Assembly: GCF_020085105.1 (NCBI RefSeq)
Contig: NC_058046.1
Span: forward strand, 27,498,175-27,562,174
Direction of reading: 5' to 3'
From: Siniperca chuatsi
Lineage: Eukaryota > Chordata > Actinopteri > Centrarchiformes > Sinipercidae
DNA length: 64,000 nt
Part shown: positions 51,522 through 63,400 of the stretch, in pieces
How the letters are laid out: each line of letters begins with the position of its first letter
Numbering within the stretch: position 1 is the first letter of the stretch
The notes under the pieces: generated by a model
Told to the model about the DNA's origin: nothing
What the model saw: the letters and a program-made list of their open reading frames with translations, nothing else
Databases searched by the model: none
Position numbers and translations under genes: made by a program

Positions 51522-52478
51522 TATAGGGAACTTTTCTAAACCCATGTTACAAATTGCTTCATACAAGGCAACAACTTCACAACAAGCAACAAGTAGTAAG
51601 CAAATAAATACAAATAAAATAAATAAAAGTTGAGTTTCTAATTCTGTGTGAAAATGGATTACAGAAAATTGGTCTTCACATTAAAGGATTGTTATCAGAA
51701 ATAAAAAAAATTTTCTGTGCTCATTCTTGGTGAAATTTGAGAAATTTAAGAGAATAATTTCTCTTAGTTTCACTGTGTTTTTCTGTTTTGTTGTCAGCTA
51801 ACTCTGGAACGCAGTCATCTTATCTCATCCGGTTCCTCCTGCTGCCGATTATCCGAAGCGTCCTCACCAACATGCATGAGATGGAGCAGCTTCTGCAGAA
51901 GACTGAGGACATCAACTGGACTGTGGTGCGCCCACCTGGTCTCAAGAACCTACCTGCCTCAGGTAAAAGCAGATAAGCAGTGGCCAACAGTGGGCAGAAA
52001 CAAACCTGTAAACAGACTCAAGAACATTTATTTAACAAGCATAGGAGGCTGCCAGTTTGGCCAACACCAAGAACAGCAGAGCTTCATTCAGGGAAGTGTT
52101 TGCTTCTGCCTCAGGATCCATTTTGACATAGTTCAAGCTTATTAGCATGTGCTCTCATTACTTAATGCATTGAGAATGAATGGGCCTCATTTTGTGTTAA
52201 TGCTATTCATTTCCTTGAGGTTTCAGCATGTAACGTCACTACCTGAAGGACCAAATGAAAATGCTGTTGTTGTTGTAATGCCTCTGACTCCGAGTTTTTC
52301 TATCTTTGTGTCCTCCACAGCTCAAGAGTTTCTGACCCATGATGGATACTTTGTGCCCGACAGCAGTGGTCTCCCTGCAGGCAGCGCAGTGGGGAGAGGA
52401 GACGTGGCTCGCTTCATGCTCTCTCTGCTCAACACCAACGCCTGGGTCAAGAAGGGAGTCGCCATGACTACCAAATGA
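43308..52478 (+). CDS. NAD(P)-binding reductase, biliverdin reductase B/flavin reductase-like
   Basis: Four exons (43308-43442, 44849-45050, 51798-51962, 52321-52478) encode 219 aa; human BLVRB is 206. The N terminus [19 protein letters not shown] is the glycine-rich dinucleotide-binding loop (GATGxTG) of atypical short-chain dehydrogenases of the NAD(P)H-binding/NmrA-like group. AIVRNPGKL follows the second beta strand, as in enzymes that prefer NADPH. Later blocks are [34 protein letters not shown] and [13 protein letters not shown], all in the order seen in BLVRB-like proteins. BLVRB reduces flavins and biliverdin IX-beta in the cytosol. Similarity is at family level, so the true substrate is uncertain. 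Intron 2 is 6.7 kb because it hosts a transposon. The gene sits in the spacer between the two ACSBG arms and has no visible defects. Confidence 0.85.
45431..45814. mobile_element. TTAA-flanked MITE (AGGTCCAGTGTGT ends)
   Basis: The ends are exact inverted 13-mers AGGTCCAGTGTGT / ACACACTGGACCT, flanked by TTAA at 45,431-45,434 and 45,811-45,814. TTAA target duplication is the signature of piggyBac-type integration. The interior is non-coding. It is the one complete copy; others are at 38,158 (diverged) and 63,672 (runs off the window). Confidence 0.85.
46080..46725. repeat. Dispersed TTAGCATGCTAA repeat
   Basis: Related to 35,690-36,125 and 56,880-57,300, and at its first half to 63,180-63,400. 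It contains GTCGGTCCACCACTT, GTTAGCATGCTAACATG and AGCTCAAAGCACCACTCTG. It directly adjoins the ISL2EU-like element on its left. Confidence 0.7.
46848..48921 (+). pseudogene. Decayed YqaJ-type nuclease gene of the ISL2EU element
   Basis: Exon-like block 46,848-47,183 encodes an N-terminal domain ([36 protein letters not shown]) ending at a donor. The next recognisable coding begins near 47,720 with a residue set ([11 protein letters not shown]) that looks like a damaged SWIM zinc finger next to an AT/GT microsatellite. From 47,775 it continues with [12 protein letters not shown] and then the nuclease core: [29 protein letters not shown], then after a frame change [19 protein letters not shown] and [10 protein letters not shown]. 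These are the PD-(D/E)XK-type motifs (D in SPDG, ExK in EVK) of lambda exonuclease/YqaJ nucleases. Frame breaks near 47,768 and about 48,515-48,527, and the apparently missing middle exon, make it a pseudogene. Confidence 0.8.
47655..47720. repeat. GT/AT microsatellite inside the YqaJ pseudogene
   Basis: A TG run followed by TATG units and a TA run. It lies where the SWIM-containing exon would be expected to start. Confidence 0.85.
49303..51132 (-). pseudogene. THAP-domain DDE transposase of the ISL2EU element, with premature stop
   Basis: Exon 1 (51,132-50,892) encodes a THAP zinc finger: CCVVGC, a Trp in MAWISAVRR, and CSRHFHSG. Exon 2 starts at 50,567 in frame ([13 protein letters not shown]), followed by an acidic linker with E/Q repeats, a helical region ([13 protein letters not shown]), a helix-turn-helix-like region, and a DDE endonuclease core: [62 protein letters not shown]. 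An in-frame TAA at 49,902-49,900 splits the frame just before the catalytic core. The second catalytic segment reads LAGRGFD where relatives have an Asp (LADRGFD, from memory), so activity is doubtful even with readthrough. The stop of the core frame is at 49,303. Confidence 0.85.
50711..50754. repeat. Perfect 44-bp palindrome
   Basis: AGCCTCTAAGTGCTGTCTGA and the following AA form one arm; the other arm is its exact complement with no spacer. It abuts an AT repeat (50,755-50,780) and lies in the intron between the THAP exon and the core exon of the transposase. Confidence 0.95.
51440..51525. repeat. AAT repeat switching to ATT repeat
   Basis: About 15 TAA units (51,444-51,490) turn directly into about 11 ATT units, producing a near-perfect inverted repeat. 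It lies in reductase intron 2, between the transposon and exon 3. Confidence 0.95.
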
Positions 52479-54679
52479 GAAAGAAGAGAGACAGGGTCGG
52501 TTCACCCAAAGTACAAAAAAACTATATTTACTCACCAACCTCTAGTGGTATCTAGCCATGCAAATATTTTTCTTAAATTTGAGATATCGGCCTTCTAGTC
52601 AACCTTTGTTTCCAGCAGCAGCAGGGTGCTGTTTTCAGCAAAATAGCTCTGATAAATCCACTGTAGGCTACCTGCTGCGCACCAAAAAGCAGACAGACAA
52701 AGTTAGCGACTAGCTGGTTAATGTAGTGGAGCATTTAGCAGCTAAAGAGCCCGATATTTCCCCCAGGAGTTGGTGGAGAGCAAAACAGAGCTAAAAGGAG
52801 AGTGACTCACATTCATCATTTTTCCAGAAACTTGCTAACAAGTTCACAACAGCTTTCTAAGGTGATAATATTGTCAATGTTGTTACTGCTGTAAACTTCA
52901 ACAGTAAAATCTCTCTTCAGACACTGTGTTTCCATTACTCTGGATAATCCCAAGGACCTCACCGTAAGCATTTTTCACTGGAACTACTTTTTATCGAAGA
53001 ACCAGTCCCTATGAAAACTGTTGATTGCACGCTGAGGGAATTATGCAGACTGAGGATGTAATTTCTAAAAAGAGATGTTTTTTTTTAAATGTTTCAATGC
53101 TGTGAGCACCACAAACAAAAGTCAGTTCACCTCTATAGTAGTAGTGACATTGCAGTAACAGCAGAAATTATATTTTTAACCCCTGGGTAAATAAGCCAAA
53201 AATATCGTCATGGTTAGATACCACTAAAACAATGGAGAGAAAAAAAAAGTGTTTTTAATTTGATTTAACAAAATGTGCAGTCTATTGACACACTGCCTTC
53301 AGTCTACTACTGGATAAAATGGTATAACTGCCTTATATAGCCTAATCTGTCTGGTGAATGTCTTTTTATTTACTCTTGTTTAACATATTCTTGTTTTTAT
53401 ATGTTTGAAAACCATCAGTAAGTGTACCATTTAATTATGTTGGTTTCTACTGATTGTAGTACATGATTCAATTCAGTTTTATTTATATAGTGCCAATTCA
53501 TAACAGAAGTTATCTCATTGCGCTTTTCCTATAGAGCAGGTCTAGACCTTCCTCTTTATATTATTAATATAAACAGACCCAACAAATCAAATGATTATGA
53601 TTTCAAAAACAAATGATTTCAGCCACATGGGGTGTTGTGCCATATCTGGTAGCAGAAAGAGAAAGTCAGCTGGGTTTCCAACATGTCCATTTGCTGTTTT
53701 ACTTACAGCTACTAGTTGATATCTCATAATGAATGAAAATCTTCATACTGTACTCACATGAGTACTTTATATTTAAATATGTACTGTATCAGTTCTGTAG
53801 AATAAACACACAATAATGAAACTGAGAGCGGGTCATTTGTGCTGGAAGTGCAGAACGAGAGCTTACAAGTCAGACGACTTGGTGGGTTTTGGAAGTTTTG
53901 GAAATCCTGGGTGGTTCAACAATCCCTTTGACTTCTGATTTATGCTTACAAGAAGATCTGAAATACCAAATACTGCTTGTCAACTATTTCATCTACGATA
54001 GTTTAATGTTTCAAGGTTTCAACATTGCAGAATTCTCCAGTATTTCAGATTTTCAAGTATGCCGACCTCAATCTGTGACATAAAAGCAGGTGCTTGATCT
54101 CATCTGTCAAAGTAAAACACCTGGCTGGCTTTGATTCTAGTGATCTGGGTATGGTCAGGTGTGCAACATGCTTAGAAGTACGTGAACAGTGTAGAGAAAG
54201 TCAAGATATATGTAAGATATATTGTCATGGACACATCTCAAGTTATCCACAGATTGATATTGTGTTATGTTTTCACCTCTTTCATTATTTCTGCTAAGAG
54301 AGGGGTATTTTTCTAAAAGCAGGATCAGGAAGTTCTTTTATCTCAAGTTTCATTATTAGAAATTCCAGCATGCATGATTGCATAATTTTTATAAATCTAA
54401 TATGCCGCGTTCAAGCCTAATATTCAAATTCCATATTAATGGATTTGAAGGAAACTTTGAAAGTCTAATTATTTTTATTTTTATATTGACCTAAAGTTAG
54501 TATGGCTTCTAACGACTATCAATTTCCTGTTTTAAGCTTTGGTTCTTACCCACACTTGCACATTAAACATGTAACTCTATGGAACATATAAAATGACAAA
54601 AAGTACATCTTAAAACAGAGCCCAAAACGTGATAAAGAAGTAGAAAGGCTCCATTGAAGGTCCCTAAAAAAGTTTAATA
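52479..54679. other. Non-coding DNA downstream of the reductase
   Basis: No supportable gene. About 52,665-52,810 (ACAGACAAAGTTAGC, GGAGCATTTAGCAGCTAAAG) is a dispersed repeat also found in both duplication arms (about 32,000-32,130 and 61,925-62,060). AATAAA-type signals for the reductase are not obvious close to its stop; one occurs at about 53,802. Confidence 0.4.
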
Positions 54680-55400
54680 CCGAATGGCCACATGGTTCTG
54701 CAATACTCAGCTGCCATTCCAGCAATTCAGGGAGACATAAGCTGGGTACCAGGATCACAAAAATGTGAAACGATAAGACTGTGGAATCATCTGATCAAAA
54801 TGGGGAGGATACATAATATTATAGCTTCTATTGAAGTTTGAAATGGTTTGAAAATATCTCGTCAAAGCCAAAATTAAGGACATATCTAGCTAAAGTTTGG
54901 CCCTGAATATATGTTATATCTCATTTATCAAGAAGCCAAAGATCTAAAGAGCTGGTATTCAGGAGGAAAACCAATTGGGAGCTGTGTGTTTGAGTGGAAA
55001 GTGAGTCCCATTTTCTTTTGTACTGTACAACTTTTAATGATTTAAGGGAGTTACTTTTCCATGAAATGTCTCTCGACAAAAACCCCCTGAAATATTTAAG
55101 CAAAAAACTGGAATGGCTGTTTAATTTCGATGTGTTTAAGTTTTCTAACTTTATCTCAAAAGCCTTGAAAAGAATGCAAAATGGATTATTTAATTAGCAG
55201 TTATTCTGATTTTTCCAGTGCTACATCGTAAATGTTCCTATCAGTGATTTTTTTAAATTTAGTTGTAGACAATGACACTCTGTTTCTATTTTTGGACTTT
55301 CTCTGTTGCTTGGAAATGTATATGCAGCGCTCCGGTCCTGGCTTGTATGAATTTATGGTGTCTTGTAAGTGCGTGTGGGCTGGGCATAGTTATATGCGTG
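54680..55400 (+). mobile_element. LINE reverse-transcriptase C-terminal fragment
   Basis: Broken frames encode RLWNHLIKMGRIHN, GSCVFEWKVS, then ESESHFLLYCTTFNDLREL (55,000-55,060) and ALKRMQNGLF. This resembles the HFL..C..(Y/F)..LR zinc-finger-like motif at the C-terminal end of many fish LINE polyproteins. The element spans the inner boundary of the right duplication arm (about 55,040). It is degenerate and immobile. Confidence 0.65.
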
Positions 55401-56879
55401 ACACAATAAGAAAAAAGTAATTCATTTATACAAAGAAGTTGTCATACAAACAGTATTGAAAATGGCTTTATGGTCTGTTGTGGAAATGTCTCATGATGCA
55501 CGGAAGAAAATCCCTTTTGGTGCAAATCTGACGTGTGTAGAAAAAACATTAATAGTGGACACACAAATGGAGAGAGGCTTGTTATGTTGATTCATTAAAG
55601 TATGAGGTAAAGTAAGACATGCACTTGGAGAGAGAGCATGAGGGTATTTGTCTCAGGGTGAATGTTGTGACAATAGAGGATGTTAAATTTAATGAAAACA
55701 GAGACAGAGAGATCGTGTGATTGGCTCACTTCCTTTCTAAAACTAACCTTTTTCATTCTTCACCTGGGAACGCTGCTGCTTTTGTGTCCACTGCAGCCAC
55801 CAGTAGATTATTTTAATACATATTTCTATATTCTGAGTTGAATCTTTCACAGAAAATGAAAATTGATAAAACATTTATGGGTCAGAGGTCATGTAAGACA
55901 GGGCCAATTTATGTTGTCTTCCAGCCAGTGGGAAGATTAAGATCAGTTTCCTTGTGTTCAGAAACCCAGCGATGAGTGTGTTGATGTACCAGATGTATCA
56001 GACCTGACCTGACGTCATTATCAGTACACCTTGTCAGATGCAAAGAGCCTGTAGTGAAAGTGCAGTGAATCAGCCCAACCCTGTACAAACAGTTTAAATA
56101 CTCAAACTATGCTGGAGGATAAGATGTTTGGATATATTCTCATTCCTTCCAGCTGAAGTGAGACAGTTTTAGGAGAAATGCTGACGTAACTTTATCTGAA
56201 AAACTGCTCTGAAATGAGAAGCAACACAACCAGTTGTTCCAGAATGCAATCTGATGTGTGTGTGTGAGCGTAAAGGAAATTTTCTAGATGTTTCTTGTAC
56301 AATTCGAGGTGAAGAAACAGAACAACAGCACAGATAAATATGCCAAACTAATCAGCAGGATCTGCAGTGACGTGGCAGAAACCATGAGGCCCACTTACAG
56401 TAAACAGATCAGAAATCAAAATCAATAAAGAGAAATGTAGACAGTGATGATCAGCTTTGTGCAAAAAAGACCTTTTGAAGGGTCATGAAACATTAATTTT
56501 CAGCTGCACATCAGTGTTCAATTTAATCATTAAAACGCACTGACCCTAGTCATTTTTGACAATACATTACATCGTATAGTTTTTCTGTATTTTATGTGTC
56601 AAGTTTGAGTTCTTGAAAACGAGTAGCAGTGAAAAAATATCCTTAGCAACCCTAACTCCCAAAAGATCTTAAAAAAGCCCATAAAATAATGTAAAAAAGT
56701 TGGTTAAAAGTTAACGACGTTTAAGGTGAGTAACATTATAGACGTGGAGCCTATCCACTTCAGAATAAGTGAGATGGTAATCTTTGAAATGCTAAAACAA
56801 TTAGTGGAATAATTAACAGAAAATTAATCTCTAACAGTTTTGATATGTAACAGTTTTATTTTAAGTCATTTATCAAGAA

Positions 56880-57300
56880 ACAAGACTAAGCCTACAGTCA
56901 TGCTAGCGACTCGGTGAGGCTGCACTTTGGCACAGTGGTGCTTTGAGCTAACAGCTAATGTTAGCATGCTAACATGCTCACAATGACTATGCTAGCAGGT
57001 ATGTTTACTCTTTTAGTTTAGCGTGTTAGCATGCTAACATTTGCTAGCACTAAAAACAAAAGTACAGCTGATGGAAATGTCATTAATTTTGCAGGTATTT
57101 AGTCATAAACCAAAGTATTGGACACATTTGACCTGATGATGGCGCTAAATGAAATGTCAGGGGAGCACAAAAGTGACAATTTACAATTTTTAAAATTACA
57201 ATTTATTCTGATGTGAACATGAATGAACAAACTTCATGGCAATCCATCCAATAGTTTCACTCAAAACCTCAAATGTCAACGTCATGGAGGCGCTTGAAGA
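56880..57300. repeat. Dispersed TTAGCATGCTAA repeat (right-arm copy)
   Basis: Inverted counterpart of 35,690-36,125; it contains two GTTAGCATGCTAAC palindromes within ~65 bases. It was part of the duplicated segment. Confidence 0.7.
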
Positions 57301-57412
57301 AAAGTCAAAGCATCACCAAAGTCATTATCCTAAAATCCTAAAATATTCGTGGGAGAAATAAACCAACACATTTTTGAACCTGGTTTGGTTAATTTGTCCA
57401 GATCCTTCACTT

Positions 57413-57418
57413 TTTATT
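57413..57418 (-). terminator. acsbg2: Poly(A) signal of right ACSBG copy
   Basis: TTTATT on the plus strand is AATAAA in gene orientation, ~650 bases after the stop at 58,070, at the same relative place as in the left copy. Confidence 0.65.
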
Positions 57419-58069
57419 GACAATCATAGAACATCTATCACAAAAGAAACATTTCAATATTTGTCAAACTGTACATGGAGAAGCACAAATGAAAATGTAT
57501 GCTTTACAATTTACACATGCGTGTGATTGGTGAACTTCAGACTTTTGATATTCTTATCACATTATAAAAATACTTATTCAAACATCACTGGCAGTTTTTA
57601 GAGGTAATGTCTGCAACTTTGCCAGATGGGGAGTATTTTGTAAAAGTTAACTTCCCTAAATGAGGACACCAGGCAGTGTTTCCCGCCCTGCATGTAGCTT
57701 TAGTGCTGAGGATACTGTACAATTCACCTGTATATGCCGTACACTCAGTGGCAAGATTTTGGCTCTGATTTGGATGTTTTCATTTACAAAACGTGCACAG
57801 CTGCTTTGAAACTGTATGTACATTTAACAGCTTAGACGACAGAAACTTGACATATTAAAACATAGCAGCACAAACCTCTAATCCATTAAATACAACACAA
57901 TCAGAATCAAGATTTTTCCCGCTTAAATTACAAAGCTCTTTTGCACTTTTAACATTCAGGTGAAAAGAGGTGTATACATTTCTCAACATGACGTCTGGGC
58001 ACAATACAATGTTCATAAACATGCCCCAAAGTTTCTCTTCAGTATTATCTGATCTCTGTGCAGCCCAGT

Positions 58070-61000
58070 CTACTGTTTTCCCGTGGCCACTGCATATATT
58101 TCGTTTATTTTCTCCTGGTACATCTTCACAACAATGGGCCTCCTCAGTTTCATGGTGGGTCCTGCACAGACAAGAAAAAAAGGAAAGCGGGTTAATTTAA
58201 CTGTTGACGAGGGAGAGATTCAATCGCAGTCAAACAAACTTCACTGGAATGTTTTCTGGCATGCGGCACAGTTGCAAGGCTTGTCTGATTACGACATGGC
58301 CTTGATTAAAAGCTGATTAAACTTAACAGTAAGTTAAAAAGCGACTGTAGTGACTACTTCCTCGTTCCTTAATACTGTTATTGTGTGTAGACCTTTGCTC
58401 CAGTTTTAACACGAAAAGGAAGAGTCATAAAATGAAGCAAAATAACTCACCCAGTTCTCCTCCACCGACAGAGAAGTCTCGCTCCAGTATGACCCACTTC
58501 TGGATCTTCTGGGCGTTGGATGTTGCTCTGGTGTTGACGCGCTCCATGCCCTCTTGAATGGCTTTGTAGATAGCTGGCTCCTTATTGGCTATGATCTCCG
58601 ACACCTTGGCTGCTGTGACGCTGTGCTGCTGGCAGAAGGCCAAAGCCTCGGGGCTCAGCTCGTCTGTGGGCTCGCCGTTGTCGTCCGTGACACACTGGAA
58701 ACAGAGAGAAGGGTCATTATAGCATTTGTTGTATTTATTTATTAGCTGTGACTGTCTGCAGGAATGGAGACCCAGTTACTTTGAGGGTGAGCAGCATGGA
58801 GAGGAACTTGAGCTTGTCTCCGAGCAACATGGCGTTGCTGATGATGGGCACCTCGGACTTCACTGCGTCTTCAATGGGGACAGGAGGGATGTTCTCTCCA
58901 CCGGCGGTGATGATCAGCTCTGTGCAAAAAAGAGCAAAAAAGTTTAGTTTCAAAAGTGTGTCACCTGTTTGCCAATGTTCAGCGTCTAATTTTATAATTA
59001 AACACAATGAACATTTAATTGTGTTGTTTTCCTGGAGTTTATGTGCAGATTTAGCCTTTTTTAAGAAAAATATTCAGTTATCATCAAGTTACCACCCCCA
59101 ACTCTTAAGGCCAACTTCCTTTTCAATCTAATCTAAAAAGACAAAAAAGATCATGTAAAAACAAAGTTTGTTGAAGCTAATGACATGTGTTTTAGAGTTA
59201 TGTGTTTTAGCATCGGATTATATAAACCTTTTCAAAATAAAAAAGTGCAGTTGCATGTGCCATTTTCGCAATCTACAAGTGCGATAGTCTTGTAGTGCTG
59301 AAATGATTAGTTAAATAATTTATATAGTCATTTATCAAGCAAAAATGCATTTACTGGTTCAAGCTTCTCAAATGTGAGGTTTTGCGATCTTTGTCTTTTT
59401 TATCTAATTGTAAATTATGCTGCATTCATGTCATATTGAATTTACTGTAATTATGAGTTACCGTCTCAGAACTTTAAAAGTACTCAGATCCTCTACTTAA
59501 GTAAAAGTACCAATACAACAATGTGTCGGGCCCCTCCAAAGCATCCCAAGATAAATCTGAGTGGTTGTGAGATGATTAATCGGAGAGGAAAGAAGAAAAA
59601 AGTAAGTTCTGCTACACAAATTTCATATTCATTTTCCAGACTTTTCTCTAATCTTTGTGTTTTTTGTGAAATTTTGGATAATTTTACTTCTTTAGGGCCT
59701 CAAACCGTAATTTTAAACTAGGTTTAAGGTAATTTAGAAACAGTGTCACCATTACATAGTTTACTGTAACATGTCACGCTCAGTTTGTATCTTGGTCACA
59801 ATTCTTTCAAAAAGACAAATTGAAGGAATCCGTATCAAGATGCTTTGTTATCATTATCGGAGATTTCTCCCAAATATCGATATTAGTATCGCCGTTAAAA
59901 AATCCAGTATTTGGCTGCATTTTAACAATCTTATCATGTATATAATTTTTTATGTGAAATCTTAATCTAAAAAGTAACTAGTAACTCCAGCTGTCACATA
60001 AATGTAGTGGAGTACAGTGCAATATTTCCCTGAAGTATCAAGTCTTATAAGTACCTCAAAATTGTCCTTAAGTACAGTACAGATAAATTACATAAATAAA
60101 TAATGCAGAATAAATGTACGTAGTTACTTTCCACCAGTGACTCTTAAATAAATACTACTGGGATATCCCAAATGCTCATATCTTTGTTTGGACCAAACAC
60201 TGAAAAGCTGACAAAGATGAGTGAACCTGTACAAATCCATGTTTCATACCAAAAATAAGTAAAATAAAAATGCTTCTTGCAGTGCATCCCCCCCCCCAAA
60301 TTAAGAACATGCTTTTTTGAGCTTACCCTTGATCCTTCCTGTGATGTACAGGAAGTCGTGCTGGTCGTGTCTTCCCAGATCTCCAGAGTGCAGCCAGCCG
60401 TCCTCGTCAAGAGCCTCCACTGTTTTGTCAGGCGAGTTCAGGTAGCCCATAAAGACGTGCCGACCCCAGAAACATATCTCTCCACTTCCATCCTTATCTG
60501 GGTTCTCCAGCTTCGTCTTGCAGCCTGGCATCACCTTTCCACAGCTGGTAAGACAAATCATAAGTCAACAACATGCTCCTTTAGACCTGATGCTGACCTA
60601 CACTAGTAGTTGCATTACAACGGCACCCCTGCTTTGAAGTTTAGCACATATAAATGAGATAACATAATGTCAGTAAACTATGAAAAACATTTACAGGTAA
60701 AAATACACAAACCTGGCTGATTATTTAAAGCAGTGAAAGAGTTTTTTGGCTTGTGACATCTTAAAAACAAATGAATGTCTGCTAGTAATCCCGCAAGACA
60801 AGTTATAATAAGAATAATAACAATAAAAACTTTATTTTTATAGCACCTTCCATGCAAAGATGTATCCTAAAGTGCTTTACAAAACAGGATTAGGACATTT
60901 AGAGGCCTGACGAAACGAAAGAGTCCAGTATTTCACAAGAAAGAAGCAAAAACTAGAGAAATGTCTAAAAACATAGAATTTCATACAACACAAATATCTA

Positions 61001-63085
61001 TTTTCTTTCTTTTCCTTTTTGCTCATCTTGTTACCCTTCAGATTTATCTTGGAGGGTCCCAACCCCCAGTTTGGGAATTACTGATTTGAAAATACCACGA
61101 GGCAAAAGACCTAATGTTGAGAAGTCAGCTTTCTGTTTGACTCATCCATCCTTATAGGCAGACAAATATTCATACACGTGTCCAGGGTTGCATTCTGCAA
61201 AATATTTATAAAATATATACATTTCAACCATTTAACATGCAGTTTTCTCTTCCCCTCCTTAGCTATTAGGTTGGAAAAATCATATTATTCCAAACTGACT
61301 GTATCAGTCTCAGCTTGTTCCAACTCTTCTTTGAAGCTATATGATGTTTATACTGAGTGAAATGTTCAAACCTGAGACTCCATGTTTTTATGGCTGCACT
61401 GGTCCATTAAATGTATATATTCCAGATGTCATGCGCATCATTTATACACATTTCCCCATATATCAACCTGATGTATTTGGTATCTTTGGAAGCTTTGGGA
61501 TCTCCACTGGAGAGTAAATTAAGTTCTGAGAGTTTGATAATGTTGGGTTGCAGTGAGAGTCAGCGAGGTTTAAGGGTGTTAGAGCCATTTTATTTAATGA
61601 GCTTGAGGTTAAGGACAAAGGAAAGAGATGCCGTAGAGAAACCGCACTCTTTTAAGGTTGTTGATTATCTTTTAATACCGTTTGTTGTTTTGATACTTTG
61701 AATTCACGTGACTAATTTTCTTTAACCTACGTTGAGCTATTTTGACTTTAACTTAATGTAAGACCGCCATAGATATACACATTTGCATAACTCGTCAAAC
61801 ATTCATTCACCTTATCTCCGGCCCGCAACTAACTTTTATGTTGGTTCACTCTCACGGCTCTCATCAGCAACGTTTTTGGCCGCAGCTGTTCCCAGCAAAT
61901 AAACTCTGATAAACCCATTGTACGCTACCTGCCCAGCACCAAACAACAGACAGACAAAGTTAGCAGCTACCTGGTGAACACAGTGGAGCATTTAGCAGCT
62001 AAAGAGCCACATATTTCCCTCAGGAGATGGTGGAGACTAAAACAGAGCTAAAAGGAGAGTGAATATTGGACTCACATCCATCAGGTGGCCTGAAACACGA
62101 CTGCAAATGAAGGCTAATGTTGCTGCTCCGCATCTACTGCATGTGCAAATAGACAACTGTTTGCTAGCAACTTTATAGGGTGATAACATGTCAGTCTTGT
62201 GTTTACAGCTTGTTTTCGTTGACCCCTAGTCGCCAAAAACTTAGTTACTGAAGATTTAAATGTATGATAAGTATGCTTGATGATGCTTTGATCGCTGTTT
62301 GGAACGTTTTTTACAGTTTTCATATGGATTGCACCAGTTATTGGGGATGGGATCCTACTTTTTCATTTAGGAGGAAATCTATAACAATATAGTCAAGTGC
62401 AACTTTTAAAAGAGTGCTCCACCGATTTAACATCGTCTGACTCACGATGGACAGTTTAAAAAAAAGGATCAAAATTGATGCAAGATATTGTCTTTTTTAT
62501 TCCACGCATTCGTCTACCTTGTCAAAACCTGGTGCCTACATTACCCACAACGCAACTCGACCGCCAACAGTTTGGTCAGAGATTTGGGTGATGCTAGTAG
62601 CTCACCACTTTCTCCACACCGCTAGATTTTTTTCATTTTCAAACTTGTAGTCTTCAGCCCCAACCCACGCTGACTCAAGTGACATCACTTGTAAAGAGAA
62701 ATGTGAAAAAACCTGTGGATTAGTTCCCCTTTAAGTAATCTTTTCACTGGAGAGAAAAATACAGGTTACAGCATCTTGAAGTATTCTCACATCCATATCA
62801 ACAACGCATTTTAATTATAGTTGACACGTTCCATAATGCTTTGCTGCTGACCTTGTGATGCGGTATTCGTTGTTACAGGGGACGCTGTGTGGGCCGGAGC
62901 TCTCACTCATGCCGTATAGCTCCAACAGCGGGATGTTCAGGCTCATGAAGAACTCCAAAGTTTCTTTGGTGATGGGGGCAGCGCCTGTGAAGCAGTACTT
63001 ACAGCGGTCTAAGCCCAGCGCAGCACGCACCTTCTTGAAGACCAGGTTATTAGCCAGCATGAAGCCCCACGGCACCAGATTCTCC
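58070..63085 (-). CDS. acsbg2: Second bubblegum acyl-CoA synthetase copy, 3' half (partial)
   Basis: Five exons on the minus strand: 63085-62852, 60544-60327, 58919-58780, 58694-58451 and 58161-58070. They encode the C-terminal ~309 residues. All splice sites and frames are intact. Motifs are YGMSESSGPH, GWLHSGDLGRH, ITGRIKELIITAGGENIPP and the adenylation-domain C-terminal Lys region GGELGPTMKL. The end is KINEIYAVATGKQ and a stop, intact here but frameshifted in the left copy. Differences from the left copy include NGEP for NCEP, SPEA for SPKA, QQHS for QQHG and NEIY for the shifted NEMY. The first nine exons would lie right of the window, and the left intron preceding the same exon is ~1.4 kb, so a complete second gene is possible. 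If it is only these exons, it would lack the ATP-binding motif and be inactive. Confidence 0.93.
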
Positions 63086-63179
63086 CTGTAACCCAAAAGA
63101 TAAAGTAAGTTATATTTTTGAGGTTAAAATTTGTTAGGAATTAAGAACAGGGGCCCAAAATGAAACATCACCGAGAAGG

Positions 63180-63400
63180 CAATGTCGGTCTGTCCATTGG
63201 TCCACCACTTTGGCCCAGAAAGAAGTATCTCAACAACTGTTGGATAGATTGATTTTTGGATTAACTTTTCATCTAGCGCCACCATGAGGTTGACATTTGT
63301 GGTGTTTAAGTTAAATGACCCAAACAACTATTGGAGTGATTGCCATGAAATTTTGTATAAACATTGATGTCCCCCTCAGGATGAATTGTAACCACTTTAA
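63180..63400 (-). repeat. Dispersed fish repeat, part
   Basis: In minus orientation it contains CATCCTGAGGGGGAC and AAATTTCATGGCAATCA, and on plus GTCCACCACTTTGG and GGTTGACATTTGTGG, as at 46,080-46,400. A shorter piece is at 29,890-29,960 in the left arm. Confidence 0.6.
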
